A stretch of DNA of 40,298 nucleotides from Synechococcales cyanobacterium S06 (GTDB lineage Bacteria > Cyanobacteriota > Cyanobacteriia > Cyanobacteriales > JAABRE01): assembly GCA_011391125.1 (NCBI GenBank), contig JAABRE010000047.1, positions 1 to 40,298 of the forward strand, in the 5' to 3' direction. Of the stretch, positions 24,798 through 34,864 are shown piece by piece (the first letter of the stretch is position 1; the number at the start of each line of letters is the position of its first letter). The translations under genes were made by a program, and so were the position numbers. Under the pieces are notes generated by a model, which did no database searches, had not been told where the DNA came from, and saw only the letters and a list, made by a program, of their open reading frames with translations.

Positions 24798-27700
24798 TTG
24801 ATTTAACGCTTGTTTTAACTTTTCTAAATTGATTGGTTTGGTAAGATAGTCATTCATGCCAGCCTCTAAACATAATTGACGATCTCCCTCCATTGCATTA
24901 GCCGTCATGGCAATAATTCTAGGTTGTTGATTCAGGTTTTTTCTAATCCATTTAGTTGCGGCTAAACCGTCCATTTCTGGCATTTGTACATCCATTAAAA
25001 TGAGATCATAATGTTTTTGTTGTAAAATTTCAATTACTTCTAAACCATTGTTGGCCAGCTCCGCTTGATAACCAAGTTTTTTTAAAGTAAATAAAGCTAC
25101 TTTTTGATTGACTATGTTATCTTCTGCTAATAGAATTTTTAGAGAATTATTATTTTGGTGGCGGATATTGAGCTGAGAAAACGTTTTTTGCTCGCCTTCA
25201 TTTATCTTTCTCAGAGTAGCAGGTAAAATAATGGTAAAATAAAAGGTTGAACCCAAATTTTCTTCGCTTTCTACCCACATTTCACCCTCCATAATTTCGG
25301 CTAAACGCTTACTAATAGCCAATCCTAGACCTGTTCCACCATAATTACGGGATGTGGAGCTATCTACCTGACTAAATGCCTGAAATAAGCGATTTTGCCG
25401 GTCTTTGGGGATGCCAATTCCGGTATCTTTAATAACAAATTTGAGTTCATATTTATTACTATTTTCGGAGTCGATTTTCTGACTAGAAATACTCAAAGTT
25501 ACTGCTCCTTTTTTCGTAAATTTAATGGCATTTCCCAAAAGATTAAGTAAAATTTGGCGGATTCTATTCACATCACCTCGGAAATTTTTAGGTGTTAATT
25601 GCTCTTCTATATAGATTAATTTAATTTGTTTCTTATGGGCTTGAAATTGTAATAAGTTTAAAACATTTTCAATACATTGTGAAATATTAAAGGGGTTTTG
25701 TTCTAATTCTAATTTTTCTGATTCGATTTTAGAAAAATCTAAAATATCATTAATAATTGTCAGTAAACTATCACCACTACTGCGAATTGTTTGGACAAAA
25801 TCTCGTTGTTGTTCGCTTAATTCCGTATCTTCTAATAAGTTTGTCATTCCCATGACTCCATTCATGGGAGTGCGGATTTCATGACTCATCATTGCTAAAA
25901 ATTCACTTTTAGTGTTATTGGCTAAATCAGCTTCCTGTCTCGCTTTTTGTAAGTCTAAATTATACTTTACTAATTCTTCTTGAATTTGTTTTTCTTGTTT
26001 TAAAAGACGAGCTTGAGCAATGGCAATTCCTAATTGTTCAGCGAGAGATTCTAATAATTCGATTTCATCTTTTGTCCAATGATGAAAATTATCACAATGA
26101 TGTAAACCAATAATTCCATTAACTTCTCCCTGATAAAAAGTGCATACTGTTAATAAAGATTTAAGCTGCATTAATTCTAATAAAGATTGACTGGAAGTTA
26201 GTAAGGGATGATTATAAATATTATCCACAGGAATTGCCCCTTCTTTTGTTACTAAAGTTTCCATATAGGGATTACCAATAACGGGAATTTCTAGGTTTAA
26301 TAATGGTGCATAATTTCCCTTAATATATTCGGCAACACAGATAACTTTTATGGTTTTAATATCAGTTTGATTCGGAAAAGATTCACAGGTATAAATTAAG
26401 GCCTGATTCACATTAAAAGCTTTTCCTATTTCAATGGCTGCAGTTTGATAAATTTGTTCATAATCTAAGCTTTGACGAATTTGATTAGTTATTTTTCGGA
26501 AAAGAATCATTTTATTTAATTCTTTTTGTAAAGAATCTTCCGCTTCTTTTCTCGCAGTAATATCGATAAAAGTAACCACTACTTGTTTAATTTTACATTC
26601 AGAAGTAAACTCTGGAAAAGCATTAACTAATACCCATACTTTTGAGTTATCAATTGGTCTATTAATACCGATAATTAAGTTTTCTAAAGGCTGTTTTGTC
26701 CCTATTACTTGATTAACCGGATAGAATTCAAAAGGTATAATTTTACCATCTTCGTAAAAGAAATGCCAAGCAGGATCAAGGGCAGTTTTTCCAAACATTT
26801 GATCCCGAGTTAATCCTAATAGTTCGCAAGCGGTATTATTACATAAAGAAATGCTAGTATCAGCATGATGAACTACCACACCAGCGTGTAAATTATTAAT
26901 TAAAGATCGATATTTATTTTCACTATTTTGTAATGCTTCTTCGGTTTCTTTGCGATCGGTTATATCATTTAAAGTAGCGATTACTTGCTTAAGTTCTCCC
27001 TGTTGATCAAATTCAGGGAAAATACTAATTAAAAGCCAAGCTAATGACTTTTTAGGCGCTGAATAAATCCCGATAATCGCATTTTTAACTGGTTGATGGG
27101 TGGCAAAGGTTATATTAGTGGGATACTCATCAGGAGACAAAATCTGACCCTGTTCTGAAAATAGTTGCCATTTGGGATCAATTACTTGTTTTCCTAACAT
27201 TTGATCCATGGTCAATCCCATTAGTTCACAAGTGGCATAATTACAGAAGATAATACTTTTATCTTTACCATGAACCACTACACCTGTGGCTAAATTGTTA
27301 ATTAAAGAACGATAGTTTTCTTCACTCTCTAGTAAAGTTTGTTCTACTTTTTTACGCTCTTTTATTTCTTTATTTAATAAATAATTGCGTTGTTGAGATT
27401 TTATTAATAAATAAATAATCCATGCTAAAAGCCAAGAAATTATGATTCCTGTAATTAAAAAAACTATGGGTAAGGATGATTGCTGCTGTTTGATAAAGGG
27501 CAAATTCGGAATTAAAATAATGTGCCAATTCAGGCCTTTATAGTTTAATTTTTTTTCTTGTCTCCAGATCAAATTATCTTTTTCTTTGTCTTTAGTTGTA
27601 CTATAAATTAAATGGGATTCTTCATAAATAAAAATTTGATAACCTTTAACTGCTTCTGGTAATAAAAGTTTATATAATAAGGAATTATTATTGAAAATAC

Positions 27701-28241
27701 CGGTCATAAAACCCTCAAATTTATTGTCAATAAAAAGAGGAATATTAACTAAAAAACCTGGTCCTCCCTGCACAAAATTAATATTTTTACTAATGAAAGT
27801 TTTACGGTTATTTTTAGCGTAATCTAATGATTGTTTACGATTTTTTTCCCAAGTTAAATTTAAGTTAATTGCCTTTTCAGTTCCTTTTTTTTGCACAATC
27901 CAACGAACATAATAATTACGATCTATCCATTGGATGGCTTGATAGCCTGGATAATCATTAAAATGATGACTGGCATCTTTCTCCCATTCAGCTTGAGATA
28001 TTCCTCCTTTAATTTGCCAACCTTGAGCCATCCTTTCTAAAGCAAGTATTCTTGTTTCAATGTGCTCTTCTATTTTATTTTCAATAGTTATTAATTCCGT
28101 GTCAATTATTTGCTCAATTTGTTTCGTTTCTTTGGTAATTAATAACTGAAAAATAAACAGGGTAATTCCTGTCATTGTCAATCCAATAACTGTGGGAATT
28201 AATGCTTGATATTTAATTAAATACTTATGAACAAAATTCAT
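24795..28241 (-). CDS. Hybrid sensor histidine kinase / response regulator (CHASE-PAS-PAS-GAF-HisKA-HATPase-REC)
   Basis: 1148 aa. A membrane span at about 14-34, a CHASE-like extracellular domain (about 55-220), a second span (about 255-280), two PAS domains (about 300-435 and 440-565, both with the GVVVH...CNN/CNY..CELLGL pattern), a GAF domain (about 585-755), a HisKA domain with phosphoacceptor His787 in [12 protein letters not shown], an ATPase domain with DTGIGIP and [13 protein letters not shown], and a C-terminal receiver with phospho-acceptor Asp1084 in [13 protein letters not shown]. It should sense a small extracellular ligand and relay phosphate to its own receiver and on to an unidentified partner. 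No output regulator is adjacent. The stop codon TAG is part of a repeat element. Confidence 0.95.
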   Translation of the reverse strand: MNFVHKYLIKYQALIPTVIGLTMTGITLFIFQLLITKETKQIEQIIDTELITIENKIEEHIETRILALERMAQGWQIKGGISQAEWEKDASHHFNDYPGYQAIQWIDRNYYVRWIVQKKGTEKAINLNLTWEKNRKQSLDYAKNNRKTFISKNINFVQGGPGFLVNIPLFIDNKFEGFMTGIFNNNSLLYKLLLPEAVKGYQIFIYEESHLIYSTTKDKEKDNLIWRQEKKLNYKGLNWHIILIPNLPFIKQQQSSLPIVFLITGIIISWLLAWIIYLLIKSQQRNYLLNKEIKERKKVEQTLLESEENYRSLINNLATGVVVHGKDKSIIFCNYATCELMGLTMDQMLGKQVIDPKWQLFSEQGQILSPDEYPTNITFATHQPVKNAIIGIYSAPKKSLAWLLISIFPEFDQQGELKQVIATLNDITDRKETEEALQNSENKYRSLINNLHAGVVVHHADTSISLCNNTACELLGLTRDQMFGKTALDPAWHFFYEDGKIIPFEFYPVNQVIGTKQPLENLIIGINRPIDNSKVWVLVNAFPEFTSECKIKQVVVTFIDITARKEAEDSLQKELNKMILFRKITNQIRQSLDYEQIYQTAAIEIGKAFNVNQALIYTCESFPNQTDIKTIKVICVAEYIKGNYAPLLNLEIPVIGNPYMETLVTKEGAIPVDNIYNHPLLTSSQSLLELMQLKSLLTVCTFYQGEVNGIIGLHHCDNFHHWTKDEIELLESLAEQLGIAIAQARLLKQEKQIQEELVKYNLDLQKARQEADLANNTKSEFLAMMSHEIRTPMNGVMGMTNLLEDTELSEQQRDFVQTIRSSGDSLLTIINDILDFSKIESEKLELEQNPFNISQCIENVLNLLQFQAHKKQIKLIYIEEQLTPKNFRGDVNRIRQILLNLLGNAIKFTKKGAVTLSISSQKIDSENSNKYELKFVIKDTGIGIPKDRQNRLFQAFSQVDSSTSRNYGGTGLGLAISKRLAEIMEGEMWVESEENLGSTFYFTIILPATLRKINEGEQKTFSQLNIRHQNNNSLKILLAEDNIVNQKVALFTLKKLGYQAELANNGLEVIEILQQKHYDLILMDVQMPEMDGLAATKWIRKNLNQQPRIIAMTANAMEGDRQLCLEAGMNDYLTKPINLEKLKQALNQ

Positions 28242-28253
28242 AGAAATTAATTA

Positions 28254-28275
28254 AGAGTGGGGTTTAACCCACTCT
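28254..28275 (-). terminator. Hairpin between the Psb35-like gene and the histidine kinase
   Basis: AGAGTGGG and CCCACTCT form an 8-bp perfect stem with a 6-nt loop, 18 nt after the stop of the Psb35-like gene. The T-richness after the stem is only moderate. It could terminate or attenuate transcription into the histidine kinase gene, which begins at 28241. Confidence 0.5.
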
Positions 28276-28292
28276 AATAAGATAATTGAGAA

Positions 28293-28490
28293 TTATTTAG
28301 TTTTTTCCTCGTTCTTGATTTTAGGAATATAATCGGGACGATCTTGATCTTCCCAGCCAGCCGGTCGTTTTGAGTTATACCAAGCAAGAGAACCCAAAGT
28401 CACCGCAGCAATAAAACCAACCACATAAACAGCAGTAAAATAAACAGGAAACTTAGCACCACTGGCGGCTACTTCCATTAATATGTGCAT
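28293..28490 (-). CDS. psb35: Psb35-like small membrane protein (photosystem II assembly)
   Basis: 65 aa with one membrane span (about 15-38), followed by a conserved-looking hydrophilic tail, SLAWYNSKRPAGWEDQDRPDY. From memory this matches Psb35, a small cyanobacterial protein that associates with the CP47 assembly module and high-light-inducible proteins in thylakoids. I recognise the RPxGWED motif but could not align it. The start ATG at 28490 has AAGGAG 9 nt upstream; a second Met at residue 5 is a weaker start. The gene stands alone with its own terminator-like hairpin. Confidence 0.7.
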   Translation of the reverse strand: MHILMEVAASGAKFPVYFTAVYVVGFIAAVTLGSLAWYNSKRPAGWEDQDRPDYIPKIKNEEKTK

Positions 28491-28578
28491 CTTTTTAAAC
28501 TCCTTAATTTAAGCAAAGACGGGGAAACCGTGCTTCGATTAAATTGTATCAAAGTTTGGAGGGGCAAAAACAACCACC

Positions 28579-29268
28579 CTATTTTTTGGGTAATTTGGGT
28601 ATTTTTAATTGACCTTGAAATTCACAAGCAAAACCTTGTTTATACCAATCATTTAAGTTAACTTCAGTTAATTGAGTAATCTTGTTACATTGGGGAGTAA
28701 TTATTTGACTCAAAGGAGACCAAAATATCATTCTCGTAACATCTAAAAAGGTTTTTAGGGGAAATTCTCGATTACCCGGCACACCTTTTTCGGGTACAAT
28801 ATCTAATTCTAAGGCAATTCCATTAACATTTAAAATAATTTCGGCCATTAATTTTGCTCTGGGTAAATGACTTTGGGAAGTAATTAATTTAACTTTATGT
28901 ATTCCCCATTGACGCATAATGGGAACACCAAAATAAAAATTACCAAAAGTATTTTTACCACATAATTCCAACCAAACGTTATCTAAAATCGCTTTTTCTC
29001 TCTGAAAAAGTAACAGGATGCAAGGTTCTTTGGAACCCTGAGAGATTAAGATAGGAATATGGGGTACTTGTTGCCTTAATTTGGCGACATAAATTTCCCT
29101 GTTGATACTGCCGCCTAATACCCAAAAGGCCTCCACGGGATAAGATTTAGCTGTTTGTAAACGGGCATAATTCCACCATAACCAACTACAGCTAAGGGTC
29201 AGGATAAACGAAATAATACCCAGAATCAGCCATCGACCTCTAATTAATTTAAACAAATTTAAACCCAT
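28579..29268 (-). CDS. YdcF / DUF218 family membrane-anchored protein
   Basis: 229 aa. One N-terminal membrane anchor (about 13-34) is followed by a DUF218-type fold: EAFWVLGGSINRE (start of the Rossmann-like core), ILISQGSKEPC, VKLITSQSHLPRAKLMAEII and a terminal IFWSPLSQII. The family includes SanA and YdcF of Escherichia coli, linked to envelope integrity and cell-wall precursor supply, with no proven enzyme activity for most members. It is divergent from the pentapeptide-repeat gene with a 65-bp shared intergenic region, and 88 bp upstream of the Psb35-like gene on the same strand. Confidence 0.8.
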   Translation of the reverse strand: MGLNLFKLIRGRWLILGIISFILTLSCSWLWWNYARLQTAKSYPVEAFWVLGGSINREIYVAKLRQQVPHIPILISQGSKEPCILLLFQREKAILDNVWLELCGKNTFGNFYFGVPIMRQWGIHKVKLITSQSHLPRAKLMAEIILNVNGIALELDIVPEKGVPGNREFPLKTFLDVTRMIFWSPLSQIITPQCNKITQLTEVNLNDWYKQGFACEFQGQLKIPKLPKK

Positions 29269-29333
29269 TTTGTGAATCTGTTATAACCTATTTATGTATT
29301 TTGAAATATTTTTGAACTAAGGACAATCTAATT

Positions 29334-30161
29334 ATGGATACGGGTGAGTTAATCGAAAGATATACAGCAGGTGAACGCAATTTTGCTAATCTTCAGTTAA
29401 AGGGGGCTTTTTTAGGTGGTGTTTGTTTAGATGGTGCTAATTTAAGGGGTTCTGATTTTACCGGGACAAATTTAACCGGAGCTTCTTTGATTCGCGCTAA
29501 TTTACGAGAAGCTAATTTAAGCCATGCTAATTTAGAAGCTGATTTAACTCAAGCTAATTTAATTACCGCTAATCTTACCAAAGCAATTATGACTAATGCT
29601 ATTTTAGTCGATGCTAGTTTAAGAGCTGCTGATTTAAGTAATGTTAATTTAATTGCTGCTAATTTAACTAATGCTATTTTAAATGAATCTATTTTAAAAC
29701 AAGCTAATTTAACTAAGGCCAATTTAAGTCACGCTAGCTTACCAAGAGCTAATTCCACACAAGCTATTTTCACGGATGCTAATTTACAAAATGCTAATTT
29801 AACTAATGCTATCCTCATTGAAGCTCATGTGGATGGCGCTAATTTTTCCCAAGCTATTTTACAGGGAGTTAATGGTATTAAAGTTAGTGGAATTAAGGCT
29901 AATTTTAGTTTAGCTAATCTTAATGGTTCTAATTTTAGTCAAAGTAATTTTCATTGTGCTAATTTTAAATCCGCTAGTATGACTTGGACCAGTTTAAAAA
30001 GTTGTGATTTAAGTGAATCCATTTTATATGGGGTTAAGTTCTGTTGGTCTAATTTAAGTTCTGCTAATCTTAAAAATGCCATTCTCTCCCATGCTAATTT
30101 AGATGATGTTAATTTACTTCATGCTAATTTACAAGGAGCCGTTTTACCCGTTGATAATTAG
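29334..30161 (+). CDS. Pentapeptide-repeat protein
   Basis: 275 aa, almost entirely pentapeptide repeats of the A(N/D)LXX type from about residue 17 to the end, which predicts a right-handed quadrilateral beta-helix of roughly 12 coils. One residue is missing at ANLEADLTQ (about residue 69), so the five-residue register shifts there and the helix must kink or loop. No signal peptide or catalytic domain is present. Cyanobacteria carry many such proteins, mostly of unknown function; gyrase-protecting members (Qnr/MfpA) are a minority. The TAG stop codon is the first three bases of a composite repeat that runs towards chlI. Confidence 0.92.
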   Translation: MDTGELIERYTAGERNFANLQLKGAFLGGVCLDGANLRGSDFTGTNLTGASLIRANLREANLSHANLEADLTQANLITANLTKAIMTNAILVDASLRAADLSNVNLIAANLTNAILNESILKQANLTKANLSHASLPRANSTQAIFTDANLQNANLTNAILIEAHVDGANFSQAILQGVNGIKVSGIKANFSLANLNGSNFSQSNFHCANFKSASMTWTSLKSCDLSESILYGVKFCWSNLSSANLKNAILSHANLDDVNLLHANLQGAVLPVDN

Positions 30162-30332
30162 ACTTCTTGCACCAAGTCAGGTAAGAGGTAAGAGGTAATA
30201 GGTAATAGGTAATAGGTTTTTAGGTAATAACTATCAACTATCAACTATCAACTGTCAACTATCAACTATCAACTATCAACTATCAACTGTCAACTATCAA
30301 CTGTCAACTGTCAACTGTCAACTGTCAACTAA
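30159..30332 (+). repeat. Composite repeat, copy 2 (stop codon + 17-bp block + two heptamer arrays)
   Basis: TAGACTTCTTGCACCAAGTC (30159-30178), then about seven GGTAAGA/GGTAATA units to about 30226, then about fifteen ACTATCA/ACTGTCA units to about 30332. The TAG is the stop codon of the pentapeptide-repeat gene. Same layout as the copy at 24665-24797, in the opposite orientation. Confidence 0.88.
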
Positions 30333-30370
30333 TGACCTTAATATGGCAAAATTGTTAGGTTATTAAAGTT

Positions 30371-30376
30371 TATAAT
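30371..30376 (+). promoter_or_regulatory. Possible -10 box of chlI
   Basis: TATAAT ends 11 nt before the chlI ATG at 30388, which would give a leader of only about five bases. No -35 hexamer at the right spacing is seen, and no Shine-Dalgarno precedes the ATG, so a near-leaderless message is possible. Confidence 0.25.
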
Positions 30377-30387
30377 TATATTCCCCC

Positions 30388-31458
30388 ATGACTGCAACAC
30401 TCCAAGCTCCCCCTAAAACTCGTCGTTTAGTATTTCCCTTTACGGCCATTGTCGGCCAAGAAGAAATGAAGTTGGCTTTATTGCTCAATGTGATTGACCC
30501 CAAAATCGGTGGTGTCATGATTATGGGCGATCGCGGGACGGGAAAATCTACCACCATTCGCGCTTTAGCTGATTTATTGCCCGAAATAGATGTGGTAGCC
30601 AATGATCCTTTTAATAGTCACCCAACTGATTTCGATTTGATGGGAGATGAGGTGAAACAAAAGGTCGAAAACCAAGTTCCCCTGCAAATTGTCCCCAAAA
30701 AGGTCCAAATGATTGATCTTCCTTTGGGAGCTACTGAAGACCGCGTTTGCGGCACTATTGACATTGAAAAGGCACTTTCTGAAGGGGTAAAGGCTTTTGA
30801 ACCCGGTTTGTTGGCTAAAGCTAATCGTGGTATTCTCTATGTGGATGAAGTAAACCTGCTTGATGATCACTTGGTGGATGTACTCCTCGATTCCGCCGCT
30901 TCCGGTTGGAATACCGTGGAAAGGGAAGGTATTTCCATCCGTCACCCCGCTCGTTTTGTGTTGGTAGGTTCAGGCAACCCCGAAGAAGGTGAATTACGCC
31001 CTCAGTTACTTGACCGTTTCGGAATGCACGCTGAAATTCGTACGGTGAAAGAACCTGATTTACGCGTCCAAATTGTGGAACAACGCTCCGATTTTGACCA
31101 AAATCCCCCGGTTTTTTGTGAAAAATACCAAACTCAACAGGAAGCTTTACAGGAAAAAATCGTCAATGCTCAGGAACTTTTACCCTCGGTAAATATGGAT
31201 TATGAGTATAGGGTCAAAATTTCCGAGGTTTGTTCCGAATTAGATGTGGATGGTTTGCGCGGCGATATTGTGACTAATCGTGCAGCAAAGGCGATCGCCT
31301 CCCTTGAAGGACGCACCGAGGTTACAGTTGACGATATTCAGCGAGTTATTACCCTTTGTTTACGTCACCGACTCCGCAAAGATCCTTTAGAATCCATTGA
31401 TTCTGGTTACAAAGTCCAAAAAGCGTTTGGCCGAGTTTTTGGCATCAATATCGAGTAA
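30388..31458 (+). CDS. chlI: Magnesium chelatase ATPase subunit I
   Basis: 356 aa, typical for cyanobacterial ChlI. Walker [10 protein letters not shown] at about 49-57, Walker [11 protein letters not shown] at about 149-158, sensor-1 region [22 protein letters not shown], and the Arg-rich C-terminal AAA+ lid with [13 protein letters not shown] are all visible. ChlI forms the hexameric AAA+ motor with ChlD that drives Mg2+ insertion into protoporphyrin IX by ChlH, the first committed step of chlorophyll synthesis. chlD and chlH are not in the window. Heptamer arrays lie on both sides of the gene. The assignment is very secure. Confidence 0.98.
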   Translation: MTATLQAPPKTRRLVFPFTAIVGQEEMKLALLLNVIDPKIGGVMIMGDRGTGKSTTIRALADLLPEIDVVANDPFNSHPTDFDLMGDEVKQKVENQVPLQIVPKKVQMIDLPLGATEDRVCGTIDIEKALSEGVKAFEPGLLAKANRGILYVDEVNLLDDHLVDVLLDSAASGWNTVEREGISIRHPARFVLVGSGNPEEGELRPQLLDRFGMHAEIRTVKEPDLRVQIVEQRSDFDQNPPVFCEKYQTQQEALQEKIVNAQELLPSVNMDYEYRVKISEVCSELDVDGLRGDIVTNRAAKAIASLEGRTEVTVDDIQRVITLCLRHRLRKDPLESIDSGYKVQKAFGRVFGINIE

Positions 31459-31518
31459 TTGATAGTTAATAATTGATAATTTTTAATTGATAATTTTTAA
31501 TTATTAATTATTAGCTAA

Positions 31519-31673
31519 TTTTCAACTATCAACTGTCAACTATCAACTGTCAACTATCAACTGTCAACTATCAACTGTCAACTATCAACTGTCAACTATC
31601 AACTGTCAACTGTCAACTGTCAACTATCAACTGTCAACTGTCAACTGTCAACTATCAACTGTTAACTGTCAAT
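31519..31673 (+). repeat. Heptamer array (TCAACTA/TCAACTG) between chlI and the MlaF-like gene
   Basis: About 22 tandem 7-bp units that differ mainly at one position (TATCAAC or TGTCAAC), often alternating so that the effective period is 14 bp. The array ends about 10 nt before the ATG at 31683. The 60 bases after chlI (31459-31518) are AT-rich degenerate versions of the same unit. Confidence 0.88.
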
Positions 31674-31682
31674 GGTTTATTT

Positions 31683-32471
31683 ATGTTAGAAAAAAAACCT
31701 CTGATCGAATTAAAAGGGATTTCTAAATCCTTTGGTAATAATGTTATTGTTGATGACATTGATCTGACTATTTATCAGGGGGAAGCGTTAGTAATTATTG
31801 GACCTTCTGGTACAGGAAAATCGACGATTTTACGGATTATTGCTGGTCTTCTTGCACCTGATTACGGTCAAGTTTATATTAAAGAAAAACTCAGACAGGG
31901 CCTGATTGAGGATGGTAATGATCCCATGGGTATTGGTATGGTTTTTCAACAAGCCGCTTTATTTGATTCTTTGACCGTGGCAGAAAATGTTGGTTTTATA
32001 TTATATCAACATTCCCGTTTATCCCGTCGTCGGATTCGCGAATTGGTGGAAGAAAAGCTGGATATGGTGGGTTTAAGGGGTGTGGGCGATCGCTATCCAT
32101 CCCAATTATCAGGAGGAATGCGCAAAAGAGTCAGTTTTGCGAGGGCAATTATGGCCAATCCTGACAATGATCAATATAACCCCGAAGTTATTTTATATGA
32201 TGAACCCACCGCCGGTTTAGATCCGATCGCCTCCACGGTAGTTGAGGATTTAGTGAGAAACTTGCAACAGTCCCAAGGAGTTTGCGCTACTTATGTGATG
32301 GTATCGCACCAAGATAGCACCATTCGCCGTACTGCGGATCGAGTAATATTTCTCTATGGAGGTAAAGTACAATGGGAGGGCACAGTAACCGAAATTGAGA
32401 CCACGGATAACCCTTTAGTCAGACAATTTTTCAGTGCTAGTGTTGAAGGTCCAATTCGAGTCATTGATTAA
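31683..32471 (+). CDS. ABC transporter ATPase, MlaF (Mce/Ttg2A) type
   Basis: 262 aa. Walker A GPSGTGKST (about 39-47), Q-loop VFQQAALFDSLTV, signature LSGGMRKRVSFARAI and Walker B VILYDEPTAGLDP are all present. The LSGGMRKR signature and AALFDSLTV are typical of MlaF-like ATPases that power lipid transport between the inner and outer membranes. An MlaD/MCE gene follows 62 nt downstream, which supports this. The MlaE permease gene is not in the window. In cyanobacteria this system probably moves lipids to or from the outer membrane or thylakoid envelope; the direction is not known. Confidence 0.93.
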   Translation: MLEKKPLIELKGISKSFGNNVIVDDIDLTIYQGEALVIIGPSGTGKSTILRIIAGLLAPDYGQVYIKEKLRQGLIEDGNDPMGIGMVFQQAALFDSLTVAENVGFILYQHSRLSRRRIRELVEEKLDMVGLRGVGDRYPSQLSGGMRKRVSFARAIMANPDNDQYNPEVILYDEPTAGLDPIASTVVEDLVRNLQQSQGVCATYVMVSHQDSTIRRTADRVIFLYGGKVQWEGTVTEIETTDNPLVRQFFSASVEGPIRVID

Positions 32472-32474
32472 ATA

Positions 32475-32518
32475 TCCATTAACAATTAATAACTGTTAAC
32501 TGATAACTGTTAACTGAA
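32475..32518 (+). repeat. Short degenerate heptamer stretch upstream of mlaD
   Basis: Units of TAACTGT/TAACTGA, about five in a row, in the 62-bp gap between the MlaF-like and MlaD genes. An AGGGGGGG ribosome-binding site follows just before the ATG at 32534. Confidence 0.6.
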
Positions 32519-32533
32519 TAAAGGGGGGGAAAA

Positions 32534-33808
32534 ATGAGATCGCGAATGATGCGAGAAGGAACAGTCGGTTTATTTATCATATTTGGCGTGGCCGTTTTTG
32601 CCGGTTTAAGTGTCTGGTTAAAAGGGTTAGAAATCGCCAAAAATGCCTATACATTTAAAGTACAGTTTGCTAATGCCAATGGCATGAAAAAAGGCGCAGC
32701 GGTGCGTTATCGTGGGTTTGAAGTGGGGAAGATTGTCGCTGTGGACCCCGGAGCTAATGGCGTAGATGTGACAGTGGAAATTACTGCACCTAATTTAAAA
32801 ATACCAAAAGACACCTTGGTGGAAGCAAATCAAGCGGGATTAATTGGGGAAACTGCTATTGATTTGATGCCCAAAAGTGACCTCAAAAGTGAAGCGCAAA
32901 ACTTGGATCCAGCGGCCGAAAATTGTAATTCTGAGGTTATTATTTGTGCTGATGATAATCTGAATGGCCAAATTGGTGTGAGTTTTGATTTATTATTGAG
33001 AAGTACCGCCAAATTAACAGATCTTTATACAGATCCGACCTTTTTTGCTAACCTTAATAATACCGCTAAAAATGCTGGTTTAGCAGCGGGAGAAATAGCG
33101 GTTTTGAGTAAAGAATTAACCATGTTATCTAAAGCGGTAAGAACGGAAATTAAAACCTTTTCTAGTGCGGCTAATTCCGTGACTCAAGCAGCAGAAAAAA
33201 CCTCTAATCAACTAACCGTAACAGCGAGTAAAATTGATAATACAGTAACACAATTTGGCGATACGGCTCAGGAAATTAGTGTTTTAACTAAAAATTTAAA
33301 TGGTTTAGTTACGGAAAATCGTAGTAATATTCAAGCCAGTTTAAATAATATTAGTAACTCGAGCAAAAGTATTAGTGATACCAGCCAAAAATTGCAGACA
33401 CTTTTAGTGACATCTAACCAAACTATGACGAAAGTTAATCAGACTTTAGATCAGGTTAAATTAGAAAAAACGGTTCAAAATTTAGAAGTATTAACCGCAA
33501 ATGCAGCGGAAGCTTCTGCTAACTTAAGAGATATTTCTAAAAGTGTGAATGATCCGACTAATATTGTTGTATTGCAGCAAACATTAGATGCGGCTAGAGT
33601 TACCTTTGAAAATGCCCAAAAAATAACCTCAGACTTGGATCAACTTACTGGAGATCCGAAATTTAGAACTAATTTACTTAACTTAGTTAATGGTCTTAGT
33701 AGCCTAGTTTCTTCCACTGAAAACTTAGAAACACAAATTGAAACAGCCCAAGTTTTAGAAACTATAATTGCCGAAAAAAATATAGATAAAAATATAGATA
33801 AAAAGTGA
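32534..33808 (+). CDS. MlaD / MCE family lipid-transfer protein
   Basis: 424 aa. A single N-terminal membrane anchor (about 10-28), one MCE domain (about 38-120; ANGMKKGAAVRYRGFEVGKI, QAGLIGETAIDL), then a long Ser/Thr/Asn-rich helical region (about 160-400) likely to form a coiled tube or barrel extension, as in PqiB/LetB and plant TGD2-type proteins. The protein binds lipid outside the cytoplasm and works with the MlaF-type ATPase upstream. Its stop codon overlaps the GTG start of lptB by 4 nt. It is longer than E. coli MlaD (183 aa), as is common in cyanobacteria. Confidence 0.92.
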   Translation: MRSRMMREGTVGLFIIFGVAVFAGLSVWLKGLEIAKNAYTFKVQFANANGMKKGAAVRYRGFEVGKIVAVDPGANGVDVTVEITAPNLKIPKDTLVEANQAGLIGETAIDLMPKSDLKSEAQNLDPAAENCNSEVIICADDNLNGQIGVSFDLLLRSTAKLTDLYTDPTFFANLNNTAKNAGLAAGEIAVLSKELTMLSKAVRTEIKTFSSAANSVTQAAEKTSNQLTVTASKIDNTVTQFGDTAQEISVLTKNLNGLVTENRSNIQASLNNISNSSKSISDTSQKLQTLLVTSNQTMTKVNQTLDQVKLEKTVQNLEVLTANAAEASANLRDISKSVNDPTNIVVLQQTLDAARVTFENAQKITSDLDQLTGDPKFRTNLLNLVNGLSSLVSSTENLETQIETAQVLETIIAEKNIDKNIDKK

Positions 33809-34533
33809 CTATTAGATTAGAAAATATCCATAAATATTACGGAAAAAGATTAGTAGTTAACCGGGTTAACCTGCAAGTTAATCAAGGAGAAATTGTCGGT
33901 TTATTAGGACCAAATGGTGCGGGAAAAACTACGACATTTTACATTACTACAGGTTTAATTAAACCAAATCAAGGTAAAGTTTGGCTTCATGATTATGATA
34001 TTACCAAATTAACCATTGATAAAAGAGCACTTTTAGGAATCGGCTATTTAACGCAGCAACCCAGTATTTTTCGTCGTTTAACTGTGAAAGAAAATCTCCA
34101 ATTAGTCTTGGAACAAAATCCTATTTCTTACCAGGAAAAAAGAAAACGTTTGCATTATTTATTAACCGAATTTCGCTTAGAAAAAGTCGCTAATACTTTG
34201 GGAGCTTATGTTTCTGGCGGTGAGCGTAGAAGAACTGAACTAGCAAGAGCTTTAGCTGTCGGCGAAAATGGTCCACAATTTTTATTATTAGATGAACCTT
34301 TTGCCGGAGTTGATCCCATCGCCGTGTCAGAAATTCAAAAAATTATTGCTAATTTATGTGATCATCACCGCGGTATTTTAATTACCGATCATAACGTGAG
34401 AGAAACCTTAGAAATTACCGATCGCGCTTATATTATGCGGGATGGTGAAATTCTTGCCAATGGAACATCTGAGGAACTTTATAATAATAGTTTGGTCAGA
34501 CAATATTATTTAGGTGACAAATTTAAAATATAG
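33805..34533 (+). CDS. lptB: LPS export ABC transporter ATPase LptB
   Basis: 242 aa from a GTG that overlaps the mlaD stop (GTGA), so the two are probably translationally coupled. Walker A GPNGAGKTT, Q-loop YLTQQPSIFRRLTV, signature VSGGERRRTELARAL and Walker B LLLDEPFAGVDPIA fit LptB closely (GERRR rather than the usual GQ is typical of LptB). It should power LPS extraction with LptF/LptG-type permeases; one is encoded 0.9 kb downstream, past a toxin-antitoxin pair. Confidence 0.93.
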   Translation: MTIRLENIHKYYGKRLVVNRVNLQVNQGEIVGLLGPNGAGKTTTFYITTGLIKPNQGKVWLHDYDITKLTIDKRALLGIGYLTQQPSIFRRLTVKENLQLVLEQNPISYQEKRKRLHYLLTEFRLEKVANTLGAYVSGGERRRTELARALAVGENGPQFLLLDEPFAGVDPIAVSEIQKIIANLCDHHRGILITDHNVRETLEITDRAYIMRDGEILANGTSEELYNNSLVRQYYLGDKFKI

Positions 34534-34618
34534 GAGTAATAAATTTTAAATTTAATTTGTCATAAGCTCAAAAATTAGTTATCATTATGTTAAAAATCAT
34601 GACCAGGAAAAAAATCTT

Positions 34619-34864
34619 ATGAGTATTACTATTCCCCATGAAATATTAAAAGCCGCTGAACTTAGTGAAGATGAATTAAAATTAGAACTTGCCCTCTTAT
34701 TGTATCAACAAAAAAAGATTAGTAGTGGTCAAATTAGAGCTTGGTTAGGTTTAACTGTTTTGGAATTTCAACATGAATTGGCACTCAGAAATTTAACTCT
34801 CAATTATGATATTGATGATCTCGAAGCTGATATTAAAACCCTAAAATCAATGGGAGTTTTATGA
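34619..34864 (+). CDS. UPF0175 family antitoxin
   Basis: 81 aa. It starts MSITIPHEILKAAELSEDE and has the UPF0175 pattern of ELKLELALLLYQQKKISSGQIRAWLGL followed by a ribbon-like tail ending in LKSMGVL. The family members are small DNA-binding antitoxins paired with PIN-like toxins. The stop overlaps the start of the DUF3368 gene by 4 nt (ATGA), the classic toxin-antitoxin arrangement. An AGGA sequence lies about 10 nt before the ATG. Confidence 0.88.
   Translation: MSITIPHEILKAAELSEDELKLELALLLYQQKKISSGQIRAWLGLTVLEFQHELALRNLTLNYDIDDLEADIKTLKSMGVL

Noticed and set aside
30574-30945. Minus-strand open frame inside chlI
   Set aside because: It is an antisense shadow of a conserved gene, with no start signals or recognisable domain.
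31519-31673. CRISPR array
   Set aside because: Units are contiguous 7-mers without spacers, and no cas gene is present.
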